In this document: in pieces, positions 7,856 through 16,763 of the stretch
Position numbering within the stretch: position 1 is the first letter of the stretch
Layout of the letters: the number at the start of each line of letters is the position of its first letter
NCBI RefSeq assembly: GCF_000474275.2
Contig: NZ_ATAE01000020.1
Span: 62,001 to 126,000, forward strand
DNA length: 64,000 bases
Reading direction: 5' to 3'
Source: Alkalihalophilus marmarensis DSM 21297
Lineage (GTDB): Bacteria; Bacillota; Bacilli; Bacillales; Bacillaceae_D
Notes under the pieces: model-generated
Told to the model about the DNA's origin: nothing
Seen by the model: only the letters and a program-made list of their open reading frames with translations
The model's database searches: none
Position numbers and translations under genes: made by a program

Positions 7856-9238
7856 ATGCTTGCATTTTTACAAAAGATTGGTAAATCATTAATGCTGCCA
7901 ATTGCAGTTTTACCCGCAGCTGCACTGTTGCTCAGGCTTGGGCAAGAGGACTTATTAAACATTCCATTTATGGCCGGAGCTGGAGCTGCTATTTTTGACA
8001 ACTTGGCGTTGATCTTTGCAATGGGTGTGGCAATTGGATTTGCCCACGATAATAATGGATCAGCTGCTCTTGCCGGGGCGATCGGATATTTTGTCTTAGT
8101 GAATGGAACACAGGCAATTAACGACAACATTGAAATGGCGATTTTAGGAGGAATTATCTCAGGGATTATTGCTGGACTTTTATACAACCGCTTTCATAAC
8201 ATCCAGCTCCCGCAATGGCTCGGATTTTTCTCCGGCCGGAGGTTTGTCCCGATCGTTACTGCAGCGACGATGGTCATATTAGCTGGTATTTTCGGTGTCG
8301 TTTGGCCGCCGATTCAAGAAATGATTAACGGCCTTGGGCAATGGATCATTGATGCAGGTGCATTAGGTGCCGGAGTATATGGTTTCTTAAATCGTTTACT
8401 TATTCCAATTGGACTGCACCATGTATTAAACAGTTTAGTATGGTTTGTATTTGGAGAATTTAACGGAGCGACAGGTGACCTGAATCGTTTCTTCGCAGGC
8501 GACCCTAGTGCCGGAATCTTTATGACTGGTTTCTTCCCTGTCATGATGTTCGGTCTTCCTGCAGCGTGTCTGGCGATTATTTTAACGGCTAAAAAAGAGA
8601 AGAAAAAGCAAGTGACAGGAATGTTCATCGGTCTTGCGCTTACTTCATTCTTAACAGGAATTACAGAGCCGATTGAATTTTCGTTCATGTTCTTATCTCC
8701 ATTACTTTATGTGATTCATGCACTCTTAACAGGAGCCGCGATGTCCGTTACCTACTTACTTGAGATACGGCATGGGTTTGGATTCTCAGCAGGTTTTCTA
8801 GATTATGCGTTGAACTTCTCCATAGCACAAAGGCCTCTCTTATTGTTAGGAGTCGGACTTGTGTACGGGGTCATCTATTTTGTCATCTTCTATGTATTAA
8901 TCCGCGTATTAAACTTAAAAACACCGGGCCGCGAAGATGATGATGAGATCGTTGAAGAAGCAAGTGCCGAGCATGCGACAGGCGATAAGTATCACACGAT
9001 GGCTGTTCAATTCATTGATGCGTTAGGCGGCAAAGAAAACATCACTTCCATTGATAACTGCGCGACACGATTACGTCTTGAGATTGCTGATTCTAGCTTA
9101 ATTAATGAGAATGCACTTAAGAAAAGCGGCGCCCGCGGTGTGATGAGAATGAGCAAATCAAGCATTCAAGTCATTGTCGGAACGGATGTTGAGTTTGTCA
9201 GTGATAAGATGAAACAGATGTTGAAAGATCGTTTATAG
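7856..9238 (+). CDS. nagP: GlcNAc-specific PTS permease, EIICB (NagP)
   Basis: 460 residues from ATG 7856 (MLAFLQKIGKSLMLPIAVLP), with AAGGAGATGAGG upstream. An IIC membrane domain (about residues 1-365; GLHHVLNSLVWF and GITEPIEFSFMFLSP) is followed by a IIB domain with the phosphorylation cysteine in SIDNCATRLRLEI (Cys about residue 402). There is no IIA domain, so EIIA must come from another PTS protein, as in B. subtilis. Imports and phosphorylates GlcNAc to GlcNAc-6-P, the substrate of the divergent nagA. Confidence 0.95.
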   Translation: MLAFLQKIGKSLMLPIAVLPAAALLLRLGQEDLLNIPFMAGAGAAIFDNLALIFAMGVAIGFAHDNNGSAALAGAIGYFVLVNGTQAINDNIEMAILGGIISGIIAGLLYNRFHNIQLPQWLGFFSGRRFVPIVTAATMVILAGIFGVVWPPIQEMINGLGQWIIDAGALGAGVYGFLNRLLIPIGLHHVLNSLVWFVFGEFNGATGDLNRFFAGDPSAGIFMTGFFPVMMFGLPAACLAIILTAKKEKKKQVTGMFIGLALTSFLTGITEPIEFSFMFLSPLLYVIHALLTGAAMSVTYLLEIRHGFGFSAGFLDYALNFSIAQRPLLLLGVGLVYGVIYFVIFYVLIRVLNLKTPGREDDDEIVEEASAEHATGDKYHTMAVQFIDALGGKENITSIDNCATRLRLEIADSSLINENALKKSGARGVMRMSKSSIQVIVGTDVEFVSDKMKQMLKDRL

Positions 9239-9249
9239 TATGAGAGAAA

Positions 9250-9279
9250 GAGCATGATGCGGATCATGCTCTTTTTTTT
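9250..9279 (+). terminator. nagP terminator
   Basis: AGAGCATGAT-GCGG-ATCATGCTCT followed by a run of T, starting 12 bp after the nagP stop. Confidence 0.9.
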
Positions 9280-9315
9280 GTTTCGTAGAGGGGTGACCGC
9301 ATTTGTCCCTTTGAC

Positions 9316-9486
9316 ACCGTTTATGCGTCGATTAAGTAGATTAATGTGCGGGTTCAACCTTCTATTCTATTGCTTCACGGCTTAATTGCGTCAGTTAACT
9401 CTAATTGCGCTGGTTCAGGGGAGATATGCGCCGGTGGAGAGATGAATTGTATTCACTTAATCGATTATAGCGTCACTTCACATGTG
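9316..9486 (+). repeat. Repeat family C, copy 1
   Basis: About 170 bp carrying a reiterated short unit of the type (A/T)TGCGYCRGTT: TAATTGCGTCAGTTAACTC, TAATTGCGCTGGTTC, ATATGCGCCGGTG, then TTGTATTCACTTAATCGAT and GCGTCACTTCACA. It aligns with 10134-10287 (same strand) and, inverted, with 31245-31415. Otherwise the 9280-9573 interval holds no gene; the frame at 9346 is the repeat itself. Confidence 0.75.
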
Positions 9487-9573
9487 AGCAGAATTAAAGA
9501 TACACTACCCTATTTATTTCGTACTCTTTAATCTATTGTTATACTGAGTGGTAATAGATTGGAGGGCTCTGAC

Positions 9574-10071
9574 ATGGATATTCGTTTACTAGATGCTGCA
9601 AATGCTTATGACTACAAATGCTTGCGCCTACGAGCACTCAAACATCATCCGGAAGCGTTTAATTCGAGTTATGAAGAAGAAAAGAAATGGTCGCTAAAGA
9701 AAACAGAAAAACGCCTTACACTCGATCATTTTATAACGTTTGGCGCGTACGTGGACGAACAACTCGTTGGAATGGTCAGTTTACTCAAAGAGGAAACACA
9801 AAAAATCATACATCGGGGAACCATCGTTGCCATGTATGTCGCACCAGAGCAACGAAAGTCTGGCATAGGAAAAGCGTTAGTGAAGCAAGCGATTCTAACA
9901 GCAAAAAATGAATTCGAGATGGAACGAATCTATTTGACAGTAACTTCAACAAATCTCCCAGCAAAACGATTATATGAATCACTCGGGTTCACCACATACG
10001 GTGTCGACCAAAATGCTTTGAAAATCGATGACTGTTATTATGATGAGGATTTAATGGTGTTAGCTTTATAG
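9574..10071 (+). CDS. GNAT acetyltransferase
   Basis: 165 residues from ATG 9574 (MDIRLLDAANAYDY) with GGAGG 8 nt upstream. Single Acetyltransf_1 domain: VAMYVAPEQRKSGIGKALVKQAI is the acetyl-CoA binding loop and NLPAKRLYESLGFTTYG the C-terminal helix. Substrate is unknown. It is a lone gene bracketed by two direct copies of repeat family C, so the block could have moved or been duplicated as a unit, though nothing shows this directly. Confidence 0.87.
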   Translation: MDIRLLDAANAYDYKCLRLRALKHHPEAFNSSYEEEKKWSLKKTEKRLTLDHFITFGAYVDEQLVGMVSLLKEETQKIIHRGTIVAMYVAPEQRKSGIGKALVKQAILTAKNEFEMERIYLTVTSTNLPAKRLYESLGFTTYGVDQNALKIDDCYYDEDLMVLAL

Positions 10072-10133
10072 TAAATAGCAGCTGCTATAGGCCGGCAGCA
10101 TGTATTGTATCTTTTGAAGCGGTATATGTGTTA

Positions 10134-10287
10134 GTTGGTGAGCGGATTGCGCTGGTTCACTTGGTTATTCTATTGTTTCACTAACTAATTGCGTCAGTCT
10201 ACTCTAATTGCGCCGGTTGAGCAGGGATATGCGGCGGTGCTGAGCGGTATTGTATTCATCTGGTTAATTATTGCGTGATTTCACAAC
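10134..10287 (+). repeat. Repeat family C, copy 2
   Basis: About 154 bp matching copy 1: ATTGCGCTGGTTCACTTGG, TATTCTATTGTTTCACTAA, TAATTGCGTCAGTCTACTC, TAATTGCGCCGGTTGAGC, GTATTGTATTCATCTGGTT, ATTGCGTGATTTCACA. Same orientation as copy 1, on the other side of the acetyltransferase gene. Confidence 0.75.
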
Positions 10288-10292
10288 ACCTT

Positions 10293-10324
10293 AAAAGGAG
10301 CTGTCCCAAAAAGGGACAGCTCCT
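10293..10324 (-). terminator. Terminator of the UbiD-type gene
   Basis: Perfect 11-bp stem GGAGCTGTCCC / GGGACAGCTCC; on the minus strand it is followed by TTTTAAGG. It ends just after the UbiD-type gene. Confidence 0.85.
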
Positions 10325-10332
10325 ACCTCTAT

Positions 10333-12153
10333 CTATTTACTTAAATTCCCTAATACTGCACCTTTTTCAAAAAAGCGCTGAATCTTCTTCTCAACTGTCG
10401 CATCGGGAATAAGCGGCGGTGCGTGATGCGGTTTAATTCTTGCATCAATGATTAGATTGTCACAGCCCCAATGCTTGTGCTCTATCGAACTGTTTACTCC
10501 GTGCATATCATGAGATGGATTGCTGCGAGTAAATGTTGCCCATAAGAAATTGCTGAGAGAGGCGCTCATGAACTCACTGTCATCACACACAATAAATAGC
10601 GGACAACCTGAGAGGTCCCCTTTTTGCTTTAATAGAGCGGTCATTTCGTTCATTTCCTGCTCGACCTTCGTATAGTCTTCAAACTTAGACGCTTGAAGAG
10701 CAATGACTCCTGGCATGACAAAGCGGGCGTTCAAAAAGCCTTCAAGTGCACTTGGAAGACTCGACACAAGCTCTCGTTTCTTATCTCCGCACGCTGCAAA
10801 CACAACTTTGCTTCCTGTATTTAAGCCCGTTCCAGAGTAATCGAGTGTATCAATCGTTGTATTCGTCTGGAAATGAATATCGCGGCGCAGGTCCATCCGC
10901 TCTAGTATATACGATAGGAATTCCATTTCTTTATGAGTAGATAGCGGCTTGTCCTCTTCTGCTGCGATAAACAGGTATTTAGCAAGACTAAGCTGACCCG
11001 TGCCGAGTACTCGATTGGCAATCGTTAAAAGCTCTGCTGGCTGCTTTACTTTCTGGTAAGGCGTATACCGTTCACTTCCGATCGCAAATAACAGCGGGTG
11101 AACCCCAGCAGCATCAACCGCATGTACTTCTTTAACCCCAGGAATCTCCTGCTTCACGGCATCTCCAGTCAGCTCATGAATTAAATCACCGAATGCTGTG
11201 TCCTCTTGAGGCGGACGTCCCACAACTGTAAACGGCCAAATAGCATTGTCCTTCGCATACACTTTATGCACTCGCATCAGCGGGAACTCGTGTGTCAGGC
11301 TGTAGTAACCGAGGTGGTCACCGAATGGTCCTTCAGGCTTTGTCTCTCCAGGATGAATTTCTCCAGTGATCACGAAATCAGCATCATGACTAATGCAGTA
11401 GCCGTCTTCATAGCTGTAGCGGAAGCGTCGTCCTGCAAGCATTCCAGCAAAGGTCATTTCACTCAAGCCTTCAGGCAGCGGCATTACGGCTGATAATGTA
11501 TGTGATGGATGTCCTCCGATAAAGATACTCACTTTTAACGGTTCCCCTTGTTTTACCGCTTTCGCTTGATGAACACCGATTCCGCGGTGAATTTGGTAAT
11601 GAAGTCCAATTTCTTTATTCAACTCATACTCATTACCGCTTAACTGGACACGGTACATTCCAAGATTGGCATTCATAATCCCTGGCTTTTCAGGATCTTC
11701 TGAGTACACTTGCGGCAACGTCACAAAGGCCCCGCCGTCATCCGGCCAATGATGAATCAAAGGGAGATCTGAAATCTTCACTTCTTTAAATGTGCTAGGC
11801 AATGAAGACTTCTTTTGCGGAAGAGCTTTTGTTGCTGCAAGCCCTGAACCGACATGCTTAAAAGGGCTCTTCAGTGCGCTCATCGGGTCATTTCTAAGAC
11901 CGATGATTTCCTGTGTTTTATCCCATGTCTTTCTAAAAATAAATTTACTGCGCTCAACTGTGCCAAACAGGTTGGACACAGCTGGGAATTTTGAGCCTTT
12001 CACATTTTCAAACAAAATAGCAGGTCCATTTTCATTAAATACTTTCAAATGAATGGCTGCCATTTCTAAATGAGGGTCAACCTCTTCTTTTATACGAATT
12101 AACTGTCCATTTTTTTCTAAGTCAATAATACATTCTTCAAGGTTTTGGTACAT
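10333..12153 (-). CDS. UbiD-family prenylated-FMN decarboxylase
   Basis: 606 residues, in the long class of UbiD enzymes, starting MYQNLEECIIDLEKNGQLIRIKEE. Family-typical segments are the N-terminal FENVKGSKFPAVSNLFG, the central GIHRGIG-like region HYQIHRGIGVHQAKA, GGHPSHTLSA and PEGPFGDHLGYYS. UbiD enzymes need prenylated FMN made by a UbiX flavin prenyltransferase; no ubiX is nearby. Possible roles are ubiquinone/menaquinone-type or aromatic-acid decarboxylation; the substrate cannot be told. Monocistronic, with its own terminator. Confidence 0.9.
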   Translation of the reverse strand: MYQNLEECIIDLEKNGQLIRIKEEVDPHLEMAAIHLKVFNENGPAILFENVKGSKFPAVSNLFGTVERSKFIFRKTWDKTQEIIGLRNDPMSALKSPFKHVGSGLAATKALPQKKSSLPSTFKEVKISDLPLIHHWPDDGGAFVTLPQVYSEDPEKPGIMNANLGMYRVQLSGNEYELNKEIGLHYQIHRGIGVHQAKAVKQGEPLKVSIFIGGHPSHTLSAVMPLPEGLSEMTFAGMLAGRRFRYSYEDGYCISHDADFVITGEIHPGETKPEGPFGDHLGYYSLTHEFPLMRVHKVYAKDNAIWPFTVVGRPPQEDTAFGDLIHELTGDAVKQEIPGVKEVHAVDAAGVHPLLFAIGSERYTPYQKVKQPAELLTIANRVLGTGQLSLAKYLFIAAEEDKPLSTHKEMEFLSYILERMDLRRDIHFQTNTTIDTLDYSGTGLNTGSKVVFAACGDKKRELVSSLPSALEGFLNARFVMPGVIALQASKFEDYTKVEQEMNEMTALLKQKGDLSGCPLFIVCDDSEFMSASLSNFLWATFTRSNPSHDMHGVNSSIEHKHWGCDNLIIDARIKPHHAPPLIPDATVEKKIQRFFEKGAVLGNLSK

Positions 12154-12236
12154 GATCTAAACTCCTATGTCTATGTCGTCATCAACCCCTATTATAACTC
12201 TTCACATCTGTTGTGTCTTGTGTGAGCTAGGAAGGT

Positions 12237-13196
12237 TCAAAGAGTTGAAACATCTTGTTGATAGGAAGTCATGATCGATTCACAGAAATCAATCAGCTTT
12301 TTTCTCTCTTCTGGATTGTCTGCATAATACGGATAAAACTGTGATCCGGTTAGCTGCTTAACCTGCTTTAAGACAGATGGCTCCACATCTGCACGCACCA
12401 TCGTTTCTAGCTTATCATTCATTAATGACCCTGTTACATCCATAAAGCGTGGTGTTGTACAAATATCCACATAGCATTTTGCCATTTTTTCAGGAGGCGG
12501 GAAGAATACATTTTGAGCTCTAGCTGCAAGCCTCCACTTAAGCGTGAATTTATTCAGGGTCTGTGGTGACATTCGTGCCCCGTTGATCTGCAATGCGTTT
12601 ACTCTGATGCCGTCCTCTTTATACTTTTCAGCTAAATAGAAGGTTAATATCACTAGAGCCATTTTTGATTCACAGTATTGTTTATACACACTAAATGGCT
12701 CGCTAGCCCTCCACTCACCCTTTAAGTGCTCAAAATGAATGTGCTTTTTCGGATCAAAGAAGTGCTTAACGATATTGCTCGATGCATTTAAAATGACAGG
12801 CTTTTCTCCACGCTTTAAAACATCTCTCAATAATTCATTCATGTAAAACGGACCGAGCACATTCGTGGCAAATGTCAATTCTATAATATCGGGATTTAAA
12901 CGATGCGGGGAACCATGATTAATATAAGCCGCATTATGTATCAAGATATCAAGTTTATTAAAACGTTCTTTATACTCTTTGTTAAATTCTTTAATTGAGC
13001 TAAATGAGGACATATCCACCTGCATGAGGTGTACATGCCGGTTGTTGGTCGTTTGAATGATTTCCTCTTGTACCTGCTTACTTCTTTCCTTATCTCTACA
13101 AGCCATTACGACCTCACAGCCAAGCTCTGCAAATTTAAAAGCAGCAGCGCGGCCAATGCCGGAATTAGCTCCCGTTATTACAACGACTTTGCTCAT
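12237..13196 (-). CDS. Short-chain dehydrogenase, retinol-dehydrogenase-like
   Basis: 319 residues, longer than classical SDRs. Cofactor motif VVVITGANSGIGRAAA at the N-terminus with ACRDKERS (basic, suggests NADP(H)), then ILIHNAAY and the catalytic pair in YCESK (YxxxK). This fits the retinol/WW-domain oxidoreductase-like SDR group; substrate unknown. Neighbours give no pathway clue. Confidence 0.87.
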   Translation of the reverse strand: MSKVVVITGANSGIGRAAAFKFAELGCEVVMACRDKERSKQVQEEIIQTTNNRHVHLMQVDMSSFSSIKEFNKEYKERFNKLDILIHNAAYINHGSPHRLNPDIIELTFATNVLGPFYMNELLRDVLKRGEKPVILNASSNIVKHFFDPKKHIHFEHLKGEWRASEPFSVYKQYCESKMALVILTFYLAEKYKEDGIRVNALQINGARMSPQTLNKFTLKWRLAARAQNVFFPPPEKMAKCYVDICTTPRFMDVTGSLMNDKLETMVRADVEPSVLKQVKQLTGSQFYPYYADNPEERKKLIDFCESIMTSYQQDVSTL

Positions 13197-13231
13197 TCAT
13201 ACTCCCCCCAGAAACAACTTCTAGAACCGTT

Positions 13232-13528
13232 TCAGTCACCAACCCTCTTTAGCCACGCTTTGACCTTAGCTTTTGGATAATAGATTGTATTATTAATTAT
13301 TAAATGAGGAATTTGGGGATGTTCTTTTATTAAATGTTTTGCATCCTCTTTTGATATTCCCATAAAATAATGAATCTCGTTTTCTTTTATTAATCCATAC
13401 TCTTCATCTTCAGTTAGTGAATCAAAAAAATTTGGCGAGTTTGGATTTTTGAAGTTTTTTAACCCCTCCCCAATAAAATACCCAGCAGCTGCAATCCCAG
13501 CTCCAATAAAGATAAAATCCCAAACCAT
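13232..13528 (-). CDS. Small membrane-anchored protein with helix-turn-helix-like tail
   Basis: About 98 residues from ATG 13526-13528, preceded by AGGAGGAAGG. One N-terminal membrane span (MVWDFIFIGAGIAAAGYFIGEGL), an acidic linker, then EIHYFMGISKEDAKHLIKEHPQIPHLIINNTIYYPKAKVKAWLKR, which looks like an excisionase/MerR-like DNA-binding fold (short helices plus a wing, ending in a basic helix). I do not recognise a family. It ends 35 bp before the SDR gene and may be co-transcribed with it. Confidence 0.65.
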   Translation of the reverse strand: MVWDFIFIGAGIAAAGYFIGEGLKNFKNPNSPNFFDSLTEDEEYGLIKENEIHYFMGISKEDAKHLIKEHPQIPHLIINNTIYYPKAKVKAWLKRVGD

Positions 13529-13621
13529 ATGTACCTTCCTCCTAATCTCAATCCTATAACTTATTACACACAACTAAAGTTTAGCATATGATTTAGGCGT
13601 AATTTCTAAAGAAAAGATAAA

Positions 13622-13650
13622 GAGTGCAATCTCATAGGAAACTGCACTCA
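13622..13650 (-). terminator. Terminator of the six-gene catabolic operon
   Basis: Minus strand GAGTGCA, 14-nt loop, TGCACTC, followed by TTTATCTTTTC. Lies 10 bp after the M20 amidohydrolase stop, closing the operon that starts at the sigma-54 promoter. Confidence 0.7.
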
Positions 13651-13659
13651 TATCTCTCT

Positions 13660-14883
13660 TTATTTGTTCAAGAAATGTAAGGCTGCTTGACGATAAATCT
13701 CTGTGGTTTCTGCTAATTCGTCTAAATCAACATACTCATTTATTTGATGAGGAACTTCCCGATCTCCTGCTCCTGTGGTTACAATCGGTATTCCTTCTAA
13801 ATGTAAGAAGGTACCATCCGTAGCACCAGGAACACCATTATAAACCGGTTCTTTTCCAGTAACTTCTTTGTAAGCAAAAGCAAGCGACTTGACTACAGGT
13901 TCCGTCCTGCTTGTTTCGGTCCATGGGCGGTCTTCTATGACTTCAAAAGAAGCTTTGAAATCATGATCCGCTTGCTTAAGATAATCCAATATAGATTGAA
14001 TATCTCTTTTTATAGTCTCATGGTCTTGACCGGGAACGGTTCTAATATCTAGAGTAGTCATACACTCATTTGGTACAACGTTAATTTGTGGATCTCCTTT
14101 CACTGGCGCTTGTAAAATAGTCGGTGTCACACTAGGCCAGCCTAGCTCGGGGTGGCAGCCTAATCTCTCTTTTTCTAATTGCTCATAGCGATCAAGTTCA
14201 CAAATCACCTTAGCCATTCTCGTATTAGGATTAACTCCTGATAATGGCATCGCCCCATGAGCCATCTTTCCATACGTCCGCACGATGACTCTCATCGCAC
14301 CTTTTTGACTGATGCATAGTTGATTTTCTTCAGGTTCACAAATAATAGCCGCATCCACCCCCTTGGCCCAGCCTCTCTTTATAAAATCCTTAATACCGAT
14401 CATCATTCCTTCCTCATCGCATGGGATGCAAAGGAGGATCTTCCCTGTGAACGATTCGTTGTCACGGAGGATTGAATGCACTGCTGTAATCATACATGCT
14501 AAATTCCCTTTAGTATCGTTCGTACCGCGACCATACATTCTACCCTCTTTAATAACAGCCGCAAACGGCGGGGCATCCCAGGCTTCTGGGTCTCCTTCTG
14601 TTACAACATCTGTATGCCCTTCAAACAACAAGATCTTTCCAGGCTTACCTGAGTCAACGATCCCAATCACATTTGGCCGGCCTTCCTCTACGTACTCAAT
14701 ATGGGCTTTTATACCAAGCTTCTCTAAATAATCTGCCACAAACAATGCTACTTTCTCTTCGTTCCCATTCTTCGTTCCGGGCCTATATACACTCGGTATT
14801 TGTACAAGCTTTTGCGTGAGACTTATAACCTCTTCTCGATCACGGATCTTCCTTTGTTCTTGCTTTGGACTCAATTTGTGCAT
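13660..14883 (-). CDS. M20-family amidohydrolase (ArgE/DapE type), candidate pantothenate hydrolase
   Basis: 407 residues from ATG 14881-14883, with GGGAG 8 nt upstream. M20 zinc hydrolase: EGHTDVV (His90, Asp92), GRGTNDTKG (bridging Asp123), DEEG (general-base Glu about 157), a lid domain from about 190 to 305, and the C-terminal metal ligand in VPHQINEYVD. M20 enzymes split N-acyl amino acids; relatives cleave N-carbamoyl-beta-alanine and carnosine. Pantothenate is N-pantoyl-beta-alanine, so hydrolysis to pantoate and beta-alanine fits the rest of the operon. The family call is firm; the substrate is inference. Last gene, 26 bp after panF. Confidence 0.88.
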   Translation of the reverse strand: MHKLSPKQEQRKIRDREEVISLTQKLVQIPSVYRPGTKNGNEEKVALFVADYLEKLGIKAHIEYVEEGRPNVIGIVDSGKPGKILLFEGHTDVVTEGDPEAWDAPPFAAVIKEGRMYGRGTNDTKGNLACMITAVHSILRDNESFTGKILLCIPCDEEGMMIGIKDFIKRGWAKGVDAAIICEPEENQLCISQKGAMRVIVRTYGKMAHGAMPLSGVNPNTRMAKVICELDRYEQLEKERLGCHPELGWPSVTPTILQAPVKGDPQINVVPNECMTTLDIRTVPGQDHETIKRDIQSILDYLKQADHDFKASFEVIEDRPWTETSRTEPVVKSLAFAYKEVTGKEPVYNGVPGATDGTFLHLEGIPIVTTGAGDREVPHQINEYVDLDELAETTEIYRQAALHFLNK

Positions 14884-14909
14884 CTTTACATCTCCCTTCA
14901 AAAAATAGC

Positions 14910-16361
14910 TTAAGCATTCACTTGGTTTTCCGTTGAAATCGATTGCTCCTTTGTTATTAAACTAACTGCCACAAAAGCGATAAATGAAAGAATGATTGGA
15001 AAAACAACCGTATGAACTCCGAAAACGTTTGGACTGAATGTGTGAATAAGAATGTAGGTACCTACCCCAACCACCATTGAAGCAAGCGCACCATGTTTAT
15101 TCCCACGACTCCAATACAGTCCCATAATAACCGGCCATATAAATGCTGCTTCAAGACCACCAAAAGCAAATAAATTCAACCAGATTAATAGATCAGGCGG
15201 ACTTAATGCCAAAGCAAAGACAAGCACACCTAGTAAAGTAGTTACACCAAGCGTTATACGCTTCACTTGTTTATCAGAAGCAGTTGGCTTGACATAATTA
15301 AGGTAAACGTCTTTTACTACAGTTGAGCTGACCAATAAAAGCAGGGAGTCAACTGTTGACATGATAGCAGCCATTGGTGCAGCTAGAACAATTCCTGCAA
15401 GCCACGGAGGGAGAACTTCTAATGTAATAAGCGGCATAACAGAATCTCCAACTTCAATTCCTGGTAAAATGGGACGTGCAAATACCCCGATTAAATGCAT
15501 ACCAAGCATAATAAACCCAACAACAATAGTTCCTGTAATTAAGGCACGATGCATTGCTTTCGAGCTTCTATAAGACATAGCACGCACAGTTACTTGAGGT
15601 AAGGCCACGACCCCAACTCCAACTAAAATCCAGAAAGAAGATACATAGGCAGGTGTTAAGCTGCCATCATGACCAAAGGGACTTACAAGATTCGGGTTCT
15701 CAGCTATGAGGTCTGACATAATGTTGCTAATCCCACCTCCAGCTATAATGGTCCCTATTAAAATGATGAGAGTACCACCAACCATGACAACACCTTGAAT
15801 CGTGTCTGTTAGTGCAACCGCTCTAAAGCCGCCGATGACTACATAAACTAACACTGCCACCGCGAAAATAAATAATGCGGACGTATAATTAAGGCCTGTA
15901 AGTGATTCTATTAATCTTGCACCGCCAACCCATTGTGCAGTCATTGCGGAAAAGAGAAAAATGATAATACTGATTGCAGAAAAAATAGCTACTCCTTTGC
16001 TTCTATACCGTTTCCTTAAAAAATCAATTAATGTAATCGCTTCGTATTTACGAGCATAAATGGCAAACTTTTTACCAAGTATCATCAATACAAAATAACC
16101 TGTCGCTACTTGAGCCATCGCTAGGAGCACCCATGCGAGCCCTTGAGTATAAGCTACACCTGGTCCGCCAATAAAACTACTTGCACTACCGTACGTAGCA
16201 ATCATAGTCATCGCTAAAATGAATCCACCAAGCTCACGACTTCCTAAAAAATACTCCTGCAGAAAGTTATTTGAAGATTTAATGTAGCGTGATGACCAGA
16301 AACCAACTACAAAGATCGAAAGCAAGAAGATGATTAAAGGAATCATTACTGCCCAGTTCAT
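14910..16361 (-). CDS. panF: Sodium/pantothenate-type symporter, operon copy
   Basis: 483 residues, SSS family, about 13 membrane spans, closely matching PanF: SRELGGFILAMTMIATYGSAS, GGPGVAYTQGLAWVLLAMAQV, TAQWVGGARLIESLTGL and MSTVDSLLLLVSS. It is nearly the same protein as the gene at 23981-25417. Start overlaps the yhdT stop by 4 bp. PanF imports pantothenate with Na+ in E. coli. Because this copy is inside a sigma-54-driven catabolic operon, it probably supplies substrate for degradation rather than for coenzyme A. Confidence 0.92.
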   Translation of the reverse strand: MNWAVMIPLIIFLLSIFVVGFWSSRYIKSSNNFLQEYFLGSRELGGFILAMTMIATYGSASSFIGGPGVAYTQGLAWVLLAMAQVATGYFVLMILGKKFAIYARKYEAITLIDFLRKRYRSKGVAIFSAISIIIFLFSAMTAQWVGGARLIESLTGLNYTSALFIFAVAVLVYVVIGGFRAVALTDTIQGVVMVGGTLIILIGTIIAGGGISNIMSDLIAENPNLVSPFGHDGSLTPAYVSSFWILVGVGVVALPQVTVRAMSYRSSKAMHRALITGTIVVGFIMLGMHLIGVFARPILPGIEVGDSVMPLITLEVLPPWLAGIVLAAPMAAIMSTVDSLLLLVSSTVVKDVYLNYVKPTASDKQVKRITLGVTTLLGVLVFALALSPPDLLIWLNLFAFGGLEAAFIWPVIMGLYWSRGNKHGALASMVVGVGTYILIHTFSPNVFGVHTVVFPIILSFIAFVAVSLITKEQSISTENQVNA

Positions 16362-16648
16362 TGAATCTCCTCCTCTTCTTCATCTTCAAATGGCACTTCT
16401 ACAAAGAAACCTTTTACTGCCACTATTACTAATACAACCATAATTAGAAAACCTACTACACAGCTATAGAAAAACCAGGAAGGCAGCCCAAATATATATG
16501 AATATTCTTCTACCGGCCTAGACCCTAACCCATACGCAAATCCAAACCACCAGATAAAATTAAATAGTACTAACCCCACACCGATTAATGCCTCACGATT
16601 GGCAATTTTAAATCGAGGATCATTTGGATCAATTTGATTATTAGCCAT
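16358..16648 (-). CDS. yhdT: YhdT family small membrane protein (PanF partner), copy 1
   Basis: 96 residues, two membrane spans (EALIGVGLVLFNFIWWFGFAYGLG and FFYSCVVGFLIMVVLVIVAVKGFF) with an acidic tail EDEEEEEIQ. Matches YhdT/DUF997, which is found next to panF in many bacteria and may be a symporter subunit. Overlaps panF by 4 bp (coupled). The 115-bp gap upstream to the SDR gene has no terminator, so it stays in the operon. Confidence 0.88.
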   Translation of the reverse strand: MANNQIDPNDPRFKIANREALIGVGLVLFNFIWWFGFAYGLGSRPVEEYSYIFGLPSWFFYSCVVGFLIMVVLVIVAVKGFFVEVPFEDEEEEEIQ

Positions 16649-16763
16649 ACGTAATAGCTCCTTTCAAATAGAAATCAAGGAATAAAGATACTTAACTAGG
16701 TCTAGGAGGATAGATACATTTACTCTTTTCTTAATTTTCTGTTATTTTTTCATATAAAAAAAA

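Noticed and set aside
7804-8688. Two long minus-strand frames (127 and 124 residues) under nagP
   Set aside because: Antisense to an unambiguous PTS gene, Pro/Ile/Ala-rich shadow composition, no ribosome binding sites.
9346-9531. Open frame of 61 residues in the nagP-acetyltransferase gap
   Set aside because: Falls within repeat family C and lacks a ribosome binding site; no similar frame is kept in copies 2 and 3.
16649-16763. Operon break between the SDR and yhdT copy 1
   Set aside because: The 115-bp gap has no hairpin with a T run and no good promoter; only a short CCTAGACCTAG palindrome, so read-through is more likely.
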